From Candidatus Aminicenantota bacterium (GTDB lineage Bacteria > Acidobacteriota > Aminicenantia > UBA2199): DNA of 7,194 nt. Location of the stretch: contig JAGLQA010000434.1 of assembly GCA_023137075.1 (NCBI GenBank), positions 1 through 7,194 of the forward strand, written 5' to 3'. Each line of letters begins with the position of its first letter. Position 1 is the first letter of the stretch. Shown piece by piece: positions 1-5,525 of this stretch. A model generated the notes under the pieces. The model did no database searches and was not told the origin of the DNA. It worked only from the letters and a program-made list of their open reading frames with translations. Position numbers and translations under genes: made by a program.

Positions 1-18
1 AAGAAAAGTGCGAATTAT

Positions 19-46
19 TTGTTTTCTGTTTGATTTCTGGTATAAT
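19..46 (+). promoter_or_regulatory. Extended -10 promoter at the left edge
   Basis: TGG followed by a perfect TATAAT at 41-46 forms an extended -10 (TG at 38-39). A weak TTGTTT at 19-24 sits 16 bases upstream as a possible -35. The expected transcription start is near 53. It could drive the short frame at 57-188 and the 429-residue gene at 181, giving the latter a leader of about 128 bases. It has the same TGnTATAAW form as four other sites in the window. The caveat is that the reading frame through this site is open to the window edge, so it may lie inside an upstream gene. Confidence 0.5.
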
Positions 47-56
47 TATGAATGCA

Positions 57-188
57 ATGAAATATTTGCAGGCAATAACTAATCTTAAGAGGCTATATTT
101 CCACGTTCTTCTAACTGCGGTTTCTACAATTTTATTTGTATTTAAATATAAAAAAAATAATGCATTTTTAGGAGTTAACTATGAGTAA
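57..188 (+). CDS. Possible small membrane protein or leader peptide (or 3' end of a longer frame)
   Basis: An ATG at 57 opens a 43-codon frame beginning MKYLQAITNLKRLY and ending in TAA at 186-188. It has one hydrophobic stretch (about residues 16-29, FHVLLTAVSTILFV) between basic residues, as in small single-pass membrane proteins. An in-frame ATG at 48 is also available but would lie upstream of the transcription start predicted from the -10 at 41-46. The frame overlaps the next gene's start by 8 bases (ATGAGTAA), a layout typical of translational coupling, and that gene carries its own AGGAG site. The same frame is open all the way to the window's left edge, so it may instead be the end of a membrane protein that starts outside. 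No family is recognised. It could also be a chance open frame in AT-rich sequence. Confidence 0.3.
   Translation: MKYLQAITNLKRLYFHVLLTAVSTILFVFKYKKNNAFLGVNYE
170..174 (+). promoter_or_regulatory. Shine-Dalgarno site of the 429-residue gene
   Basis: AGGAG lies six bases before the ATG at 181, an ideal ribosome-binding distance, and fixes this start. It is notable because the other annotated genes in the window lack a comparable site. Confidence 0.8.
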
Positions 189-1470
189 CGACAAAGATAG
201 GAATGAAACATTATCGGGGCACCCGGAAAAAACAGAAGTGATAAAAGGTCCAGGGGACCAAAATAAAGATACCGGGGAGTTAAGACTAAAAGAAATTCCC
301 GGACTGGCGGAATTAGAGGCCCGAACGCGGCAGCCGAAGAAGTCTACCCCAAGTTTTTTTACCCTGATTCTCGTGATTTTATTCGGCTTCACAGTCGTTG
401 TTTTTCTACTGAATAAATACCGGGAAGACCGTATCCTGGCAATCGTGCTGGAAGAAGAGGCGGCTGTTGTCGAGACAGGCCGAACTGCCGGGACGGGGGC
501 GAAAACAACTGTGGGAGATAAAAAATCGCCGGCAAAACCGGCACCTGAGAAATATGTACTTGCCGAAGGGGACCTTTCAGGTGAGGCTCCGCTGAAGGTC
601 AGGGCAAAAGGCGCCTTGATTTCCGAGGAAAAAGACCCGGAAATCGCGGCCGTGGGGGAAGCCCTAAGAACTCGTATTGAGATGCTGTATGGGATTAAAA
701 GCAGACGAACAAGCGGGGGTAGAGCCGTTACGGAAACTGCTTCCGGTATGTTCCAGGGTTTTCGCGTCAACAGCACGCGAATAAAAAGCGGTGGAAAATT
801 TACAAAAAATGAAATTATTGTGACCACTCCATCAAAGGGGATCTTTATTATTCGCGATAATATGCTGGATGCCTGGCGGAACTGCAATTATGAAAAGATT
901 ATGCAGGACCTGGTGAATTCCGGCATCGAGGTAGAAAAACAGCGAGACCCGGTAAAGGGGATCGTCAATGTCAAACTTAGTGTCACAACCTTAAAAGGAA
1001 TACCTGCTGCCAATGACTATCTCATTGCCAGGCGGAGAGTGGGCAGGATTGAGCTTGACATGACCATTCTCCGGATGAAAGCGACTCTTCCTGCAAACTT
1101 CAGCTATGTCAAAAAAAGGATTGAGTTTGAAAATGAGTTTTATAATGTCATCAAGGTGTTTGACGAAAAGAAAAACCCGCTGGTCTTTGTGAATGAAAAA
1201 GATAGTAAAGTATGGGGGATTCAGACCATAAGCGGTAAGTATAATACAGCAAAGGGCATCGGGATCGGCAGTACCTTAGGACGGTTGAAAATTTATTACC
1301 CCAATCCGAAAATCTGGTTCATTAAAGGGAGTGCGCCCTTAGTCTCTGTCGAAGGCCTGGCAGGGGTATTCGTATTGCAAACCGAGGGTATCGATTTTAA
1401 AAGGCGGGTATTTCCCAATAGCACGAAAATTACCTCTATCCTTATCGGCGGTTCGCCCTACCTGGACTGA
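181..1470 (+). CDS. Single-pass envelope protein of unknown function
   Basis: A 429-residue protein that I do not recognise. Residues 1-57 are hydrophilic and end in a basic RQPKK patch. One membrane helix follows at about 58-77 (FFTLILVILFGFTVVVFLLN), so by the positive-inside rule the N-terminus is cytoplasmic and the remaining 350 residues are extracytoplasmic. Residues 96-125 form an Ala/Lys/Pro/Thr-rich linker. Residues 140-300 are mixed and match no family I know. The C-terminal part (about 345-425) looks beta-rich and contains GIGIGSTLGRLKIYYP (359-374), a pattern like the small 'G-x-G-S/D-T ... L ... Y' modules ending many bacterial envelope proteins; this resemblance is weak. The start is set by an AGGAG site six bases upstream. 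The gene overlaps the preceding short frame by 8 bases and converges with the 569-residue gene, leaving 86 bases between the two stops. It looks more GC-rich than the facing minus-strand membrane gene. Confidence 0.8.
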   Translation: MSNDKDRNETLSGHPEKTEVIKGPGDQNKDTGELRLKEIPGLAELEARTRQPKKSTPSFFTLILVILFGFTVVVFLLNKYREDRILAIVLEEEAAVVETGRTAGTGAKTTVGDKKSPAKPAPEKYVLAEGDLSGEAPLKVRAKGALISEEKDPEIAAVGEALRTRIEMLYGIKSRRTSGGRAVTETASGMFQGFRVNSTRIKSGGKFTKNEIIVTTPSKGIFIIRDNMLDAWRNCNYEKIMQDLVNSGIEVEKQRDPVKGIVNVKLSVTTLKGIPAANDYLIARRRVGRIELDMTILRMKATLPANFSYVKKRIEFENEFYNVIKVFDEKKNPLVFVNEKDSKVWGIQTISGKYNTAKGIGIGSTLGRLKIYYPNPKIWFIKGSAPLVSVEGLAGVFVLQTEGIDFKRRVFPNSTKITSILIGGSPYLD

Positions 1471-1556
1471 GGCTTGAGGAAACCACGAACCGGAAAAATA
1501 TTGAAAAAGCCCCGCCGCCGGTGAAAATAACAAAGCAGGTCGCGTAGAAGGTTGGC
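1471..1556. other. Convergent intergenic gap, no clear terminator
   Basis: These 86 bases separate two converging stop codons. I see no stem followed by a T-run on either strand. ACCGG and CCGGT could pair across a loop of about 30 bases, but this does not resemble an intrinsic terminator. Confidence 0.5.
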
Positions 1557-3266
1557 TTATCTTTTGTAATTTGTGTTAATGTCGATGGGATTGTTCAACT
1601 GGAACTCTTTCGTAAAAATCTCCTTAATAACGTCTCCCTGCAAATTTTTCGACAATTGAAAACCGGCATAGTAAATAAGTGTGGGGAATATATCCAATAT
1701 CGAAATGTCCTTTAACGGGTAGCCTTTTTTGAGGGCATTCTTTTCATACATCAGGATTGTTCCCTTCGAATCCAACGACTTATATACATATATATCTTTT
1801 CGCCCGTAAAGTTTAACCAGGATTCGTCTCCAGACCGGCAGCGGTTCGAATTCGAAAAAACTTAAAATGACCAACAACTCATTATCTCCCGTGGTGGTCA
1901 TTAAATTCCCGATTATCGAGTCGTAATAATCATAATATTTTTCGATTATCATACCGTATTTTTTTATGTCTACTTCCGATATACGGCTGAATAATTGCTC
2001 AGGATCATAGTATTGATAGAAATAACGGCTGATATTTCCCAATCCCGGGAATCGAATGGCTGCGTAATATTTGTCACTGTCTTTCAGGTTGGGGACAATA
2101 TTTTTAAAATAGTCATCTAAAAAAAATGCCTTTTTCAATAATTCATATTTTTTGTCACTCAATTCCAAAATTTCCGAGAAGCGAAGAATAAAGGAGCTGT
2201 TTTTACGAAGTGATTTCTTCGCATACTTGGGTTTAAAATCAGGGTTGAGAAGACGGGTTGTCTCAAAGTTGTTATTCTCATAATATTTAGAGATATTGTC
2301 GATAATATTGATATCGTTTCTTTTATAAAAAGTGGTTATTCCCAGAATTGAAGAGTTCCTGAAAAATATGTATCTCGGGGAAATTTCAAATTCGAAGTGT
2401 AGTCCTGAAAACTTGAACCTGTGATTTGAATGGGATAAAAATTCCGATGCCCGGAGTCCTGTCAATGATGTGTTGGTCAGGGCTAAATTCAGGTTGGGTT
2501 TAAACGTCGTAATGCGTCCGATGACGCCTTCACTCATCAGGAGATGGAAATTTAACAGCTTCTCTTCCAACGATAAGGTGTGCAGCAGCTTAAGCGACAG
2601 TCCGTCCAAAAAGACGATTCTTATTTTTCTCTGGGGGTTTTCCTTAGGTAGGTTCTCTTCCTGACCGATCTCGTCACTTTTTTCAATTTCCGGGAAATCC
2701 GGAACCTCCCGGGGAAAAATGTCGATCTTGGGTTCTTTTGCCTGCACATGACCATTAGAGATAATCGAATAATAGGAGTTGATAATATTGAATGCCAATA
2801 CAATCAAAAAGGTCACCTGTACCCATTTTTTATTTATTCGTTTGAAAAAGACAAATACGATCCCCACAAGGATTAATGCAAGGTTTGAGAGGAGTATCTT
2901 GATATATTTTGCCCTAATATTGTGCGCTAAAAAGGTAAAATAATAGTCATAATTAAGATACAGGATAAAGGATATAATTAATATTGCGAAGGATAAAAAA
3001 TAGGTAATCGTAGGTGGAGAGATAATGCCGATGGGATATTTTTTTTCCGAGAAAAATTGAATAACAAAAAAAATAACCCCACTCACCACGAACCATAAAG
3101 GCCCGTAATAAATCACAAGATGCCGGTATAATATTAAAAACTCATTAAAACCGGATACGGAGATATGGGGATTCAGCAGCAGGATCAGTATCAAAACAAA
3201 ATAGGTAAAGATCGCTGCCGTTAAAATAAGGTTAAAAAATAGCTTTGCTTTTCTACACTTAGCCAC
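1557..3266 (-). CDS. Membrane protein with a degenerate alkaline-phosphatase-superfamily (phosphodiesterase-like) domain
   Basis: A 569-residue protein. Five membrane helices are visible at about 9-31, 45-71, 86-105, 122-141 and 148-169. A Pro/Glu-rich linker (about 175-212) leads into a large soluble domain. That domain follows the layout of type I phosphodiesterase/sulfatase-like proteins: VFLDG (218-222) as the first strand with its metal-binding Asp, a P...T..LTG segment (257-270), F-x-G...YYDPE (406-423), a Y-D-x-I-I-G helix (448-453), the LLVILS strand (464-469), and a SILDIFPTLIYYAG end (522-535). Apart from D221 the catalytic positions look substituted: N260 at the nucleophile, G410 and R414 for Asp/His, F470-F471 for the Asp-His of 'SDHG', and L498 for the last His. 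I infer a binding or structural role rather than catalysis. The GTG start lies 3 bases after the FHA gene's stop with no Shine-Dalgarno site, suggesting translational coupling. The protein is rich in Ile, Asn, Lys, Phe and Tyr. Fold assignment is moderately sure; loss of activity is an alignment-by-eye inference. Confidence 0.75.
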   Translation of the reverse strand: MAKCRKAKLFFNLILTAAIFTYFVLILILLLNPHISVSGFNEFLILYRHLVIYYGPLWFVVSGVIFFVIQFFSEKKYPIGIISPPTITYFLSFAILIISFILYLNYDYYFTFLAHNIRAKYIKILLSNLALILVGIVFVFFKRINKKWVQVTFLIVLAFNIINSYYSIISNGHVQAKEPKIDIFPREVPDFPEIEKSDEIGQEENLPKENPQRKIRIVFLDGLSLKLLHTLSLEEKLLNFHLLMSEGVIGRITTFKPNLNLALTNTSLTGLRASEFLSHSNHRFKFSGLHFEFEISPRYIFFRNSSILGITTFYKRNDINIIDNISKYYENNNFETTRLLNPDFKPKYAKKSLRKNSSFILRFSEILELSDKKYELLKKAFFLDDYFKNIVPNLKDSDKYYAAIRFPGLGNISRYFYQYYDPEQLFSRISEVDIKKYGMIIEKYYDYYDSIIGNLMTTTGDNELLVILSFFEFEPLPVWRRILVKLYGRKDIYVYKSLDSKGTILMYEKNALKKGYPLKDISILDIFPTLIYYAGFQLSKNLQGDVIKEIFTKEFQLNNPIDINTNYKR

Positions 3267-3269
3267 AAT

Positions 3270-3809
3270 TTATTTTTCGTAATTATCTTTAGGGGTTGTG
3301 ATTAGCATCAATGTAGTCTGTCCGATTTTAAGTTCGGTCTGATCATGTATTTCTGTTATTGAGGCCTTTTCGCCGTCAATAAAGGTGCCATTGGTGCTGC
3401 CCAGATCTCTTAAAAATACTTTATCGTTCCGTACTTCGATTGCCAGGTGTTTTCGTGATATCTCTTTGTCGGGGATAATCAAATCGACTTTCCCTCTTCC
3501 GATTAAAACGTAAGGTTTATCTAAATGATAAATATAACCTGCCCGTGCGCCTTTAATAACGGCAATCGATATTTTGAGATCCTCGGGGAGTTTTAAGTTT
3601 TCATCACTCCACAGCGATTCCCCGATACTCTGTTTCGTTATCTTAGCCGTATCTTTCTTGCTTTCCGAATCTTCGTCCGATTTTTCCGACCTATCGCTTT
3701 GTATGGAAAATATATTATTACAGGAGGAACATTTCAGTTTTTTCCTTCCCTGTATCTTATCGTCGGGCACATTATATTTTGAATTGCAATTCGGGCACTC
3801 TATTATCAT
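3270..3809 (-). CDS. MJ0042-type zinc-ribbon and FHA domain protein
   Basis: A 179-residue cytoplasmic protein. Residues 1-36 are a zinc ribbon of the MJ0042 type, with C5-x2-C8 and C27-x2-C30 and the typical YNVPDDKI between the pairs. Residues 37-75 are a charged, Ser/Asp/Glu/Lys-rich, probably flexible linker. Residues about 80-172 are a forkhead-associated domain that keeps the phosphothreonine-binding signature: G104-R105, S118-R119-K120-H121 and S138-T139-N140-G141. FHA domains read phosphothreonine on partner proteins, usually from Ser/Thr kinase signalling; no kinase is encoded here. The ATG start is supported by the zinc ribbon beginning at residue 3 and by a TGATATAAT element ending six bases upstream, which suggests a leaderless message. 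The gene lies 88 bases downstream of the protease gene and 3 bases upstream of the 569-residue membrane protein gene, so it probably shares a transcript with the latter. Domain calls are secure; the biological role is unknown. Confidence 0.93.
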   Translation of the reverse strand: MIIECPNCNSKYNVPDDKIQGRKKLKCSSCNNIFSIQSDRSEKSDEDSESKKDTAKITKQSIGESLWSDENLKLPEDLKISIAVIKGARAGYIYHLDKPYVLIGRGKVDLIIPDKEISRKHLAIEVRNDKVFLRDLGSTNGTFIDGEKASITEIHDQTELKIGQTTLMLITTPKDNYEK

Positions 3810-3815
3810 TTTTAA

Positions 3816-3844
3816 ATTATATCACTAAAAACATTTTTTTTAAA
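3816..3844 (-). promoter_or_regulatory. Extended -10 promoter of the zinc-ribbon/FHA gene
   Basis: On the minus strand TGA precedes a perfect TATAAT (3821 down to 3816), followed by exactly six bases (TTAAAA) and then the ATG at 3809. A poor TTTAAA lies 17 bases upstream as the best -35 candidate. The expected transcription start falls on or next to the A of the start codon, so the message would have essentially no leader. No Shine-Dalgarno sequence lies within reach of the ATG. Confidence 0.65.
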
Positions 3845-3897
3845 TATAAAATTTTCCTCCAGTCCACCTTTTTTCACTTTAAAGACCCATTATTCCG

Positions 3898-5382
3898 TTA
3901 TTTCCCTTTGTCCAATTCCTTTTTCAAAACTTCCACAGCTTTCCGGCTTACCGGATCAACCTCTAAAAAAACTTTTACCCCTTCGGAAATGGAAAATTTG
4001 TTGGATATGACCTCTCGTTCTATCCTGTTTTGAATGGCTGCCAGGTCCCGGACAAATTGATCGTTTTCATACTCGAATTTGTTCTCTTTCAAGAAATGCT
4101 TAAACTGCTTGATTACCTGTTCGTCGGCCTTGAAATCCCCGGCAATCCTTTTGTTATTGTCAACAAGTTTCCGCGAAAATCTAAAAAATATTCCCTTAGA
4201 GATAAAATCAACAATTAAATCCGAATTTGTCCCGCTTTTTATAAATATATCCGGTGTGACACCTCCTTCGATACTATCGTTAAAATCGTAATCTTCTTTC
4301 GTCAATATGGAGAAATAATCATCTAATTTGCTAAAATCTCGCTGTAAACACCTGTTTGCCGGCGTATAATATTTTGCCGTTGTTAAAGCCACGGAACTGT
4401 TTAAAGACAATTTGTAGACCGTCTGTACCAGTCCTTTGCCCCAGGACCTGGTTCCGATGACCACGGCCCGCCTGTTATCCTGGACAGCGGCGGCCAGGAT
4501 TTCGGAAGCGCTGGCACTGACCCGGTTGATTAAAATAACTAAGGGTAAATGTTCGTACCGGTTGTTTTTTTTGGCCACAAAATCCTGTTTAATGTTCCTG
4601 CCCTTAATAGACACGATTGGTGTTCCTTTTTTCAGGAAAAAATCCGCCGTATCAATGGCTGAAAAAAGTGAACCGCCCACATTCCACCTCAAGTCAAGAA
4701 TCAACGCTTGCATCTGCTGCCGGTTCGTCATTTCGTCCAGGCTTTTTTTCAACTCTTCGGCTGTTGTGCCGCCAAAGGTGCGGATACTGATATAGCCGAT
4801 ATGCGGATGCAGCGGATGAATAACCGCGTAGGAAATGGAATCTAAGGGGATTTCAGCCCTTTTTATGCGGAAGGGGATCGGCTTTTCAACACCTTCCCGT
4901 TTTATCTTAATATTAACATAGGTCCCTTTTGCGCCTCTTAATTTTTTCATGGCGTCATCAAGAGACATGTCTTTTGTGTCCTGCCCGTCGATTTCAACGA
5001 CCACATCTCCTACCAGAATACCCAATTTATAAGCGGGACTGCCCTCCAAGGGCGCCACCACCGTAAGCCGGTCCTCGTATTTTGTTATGCGTGTACCGAT
5101 ACCGTAATAGTTGCCCTGTTGATCTTCGTTCATCGACCGCATGGATAGGGGATCGAGAAAATATGAATGGGGGTCTAATTCTTTGAGAAATCCCTCTATG
5201 GAAGCAAAAATAAGTTTCTCGACATCCATCTCCCCCGGGTAGTAATTTTTGATTAATGAATAAATCCCGGCATACTTGCGCAATTGATATTCCCAGTCGT
5301 TATTGTAATCCTTTTCTTCCGCCGGGATCAGGAAACAGGTCACTGCCAGGCTAAGGAAAACAGAAAAAAATATTTTTTTCAT
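3898..5382 (-). CDS. ctpA: S41 C-terminal processing peptidase (Ctp/Prc family) with PDZ domain
   Basis: A 494-residue serine protease of the tail-specific/C-terminal processing family, which cleaves exported proteins near their C-termini outside the cytoplasmic membrane. Residues 1-20 form a signal peptide (MKKIFFSVFLSLAVTC...). C16 follows LAVT, only a loose match to a lipobox, so lipid anchoring is doubtful. Residues 25-85 are a helical region containing the family's E-L-D-P-H-S-x-F-L pattern. A PDZ domain spans about 92-163 (YYGIGTRI ... GSPAYKLGILVGDVVVEIDG). The protease core runs from about 175 to 345. The Ser/Lys dyad is S291 (in SASASE) and K316 (in GKGLVQ), 25 residues apart as usual, with D302 and Q320 also conserved. 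The LDLRxNxGG loop reads LDLRWNVGGS (230-238 region), with Trp and Val in place of the more common Asn and Pro. The roughly 150-residue C-terminal extension is largely helical and charged. The signal peptide fixes the start; there is no Shine-Dalgarno site and a -10 box ends six bases upstream. The gene is divergent from the response regulator. Confidence 0.95.
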   Translation of the reverse strand: MKKIFFSVFLSLAVTCFLIPAEEKDYNNDWEYQLRKYAGIYSLIKNYYPGEMDVEKLIFASIEGFLKELDPHSYFLDPLSMRSMNEDQQGNYYGIGTRITKYEDRLTVVAPLEGSPAYKLGILVGDVVVEIDGQDTKDMSLDDAMKKLRGAKGTYVNIKIKREGVEKPIPFRIKRAEIPLDSISYAVIHPLHPHIGYISIRTFGGTTAEELKKSLDEMTNRQQMQALILDLRWNVGGSLFSAIDTADFFLKKGTPIVSIKGRNIKQDFVAKKNNRYEHLPLVILINRVSASASEILAAAVQDNRRAVVIGTRSWGKGLVQTVYKLSLNSSVALTTAKYYTPANRCLQRDFSKLDDYFSILTKEDYDFNDSIEGGVTPDIFIKSGTNSDLIVDFISKGIFFRFSRKLVDNNKRIAGDFKADEQVIKQFKHFLKENKFEYENDQFVRDLAAIQNRIEREVISNKFSISEGVKVFLEVDPVSRKAVEVLKKELDKGK

Positions 5383-5388
5383 GTTAAA

Positions 5389-5417
5389 TTTATAGCAGAG
5401 TCTACTTTTTTTTTCAA
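5389..5417 (-). promoter_or_regulatory. Sigma-70-type promoter of the protease gene, leaderless geometry
   Basis: On the minus strand TTGAAA (5417-5412) and TATAAA (5394-5389) are separated by exactly 17 bases. Each matches consensus at five of six positions, and TGC before the -10 makes it an extended element. Six bases (TTTAAC) separate the -10 from the ATG at 5382, so transcription should start at or beside the start codon. This is the best-formed promoter in the window. Confidence 0.75.
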
Positions 5418-5441
5418 GGATTCAATTAAAAAAGGTTATAA

Positions 5442-5466
5442 TCCCGGAAATGAGACAGCCCCGGGA
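5442..5466. promoter_or_regulatory. Inverted repeat in the divergent protease/regulator intergenic region
   Basis: TCCCGG (5442-5447) and CCGGGA (5461-5466) form a perfect 6-base inverted repeat with a 13-base spacer. It lies between the two divergent promoters and is unusually GC-rich for this AT-rich gap. It could be an operator for a dimeric regulator, possibly the NtrX-like protein itself, but with only six bases per arm chance remains plausible. No T-run follows on either strand, so it is not an obvious terminator. Confidence 0.3.
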
Positions 5467-5490
5467 GATTGAGGGGAATTTTGATCTCTA

Positions 5491-5519
5491 TTGCATTAAT
5501 TTTGCTAATTTGATATAAA
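5491..5519 (+). promoter_or_regulatory. Extended -10 promoter of the response-regulator gene, leaderless geometry
   Basis: TGA followed by TATAAA (5514-5519) is an extended -10. TTGCAT (5491-5496) lies 17 bases upstream as a weak -35. Six bases (TATTCC) separate the -10 from the ATG at 5526, so the message should begin at the start codon. No Shine-Dalgarno sequence is present. Confidence 0.65.
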
Positions 5520-5525
5520 TATTCC

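Noticed and set aside
168..887. A 239-codon open frame on the minus strand opposite the 429-residue gene
   Set aside because: It is fully antisense to a gene with a good ribosome-binding site and sensible protein composition. Its own product is a Ser/Pro/Val-rich string without domain features, as expected of a shadow frame.
1489..1522. ACCGG/CCGGT pair as a possible convergent terminator
   Set aside because: The stem is only five bases, with a loop of about 30 bases and no T-run on either side.
3856..3860. A GGAGG on the minus strand between the protease and FHA genes, resembling a ribosome-binding site
   Set aside because: It lies about 46 bases upstream of the FHA start. The only ATG nearer to it opens a five-codon frame, so it has no credible gene to serve.
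4436..4795. A 119-codon plus-strand frame inside the protease gene
   Set aside because: It is antisense to the conserved catalytic core of the S41 protease, whose motifs explain the sequence.
5437..5442. A TATAAT box in the divergent intergenic region
   Set aside because: It lacks the TG extension and has no -35 at 16-18 bases. A better placed extended -10 exists at 5514-5519 for the same gene.
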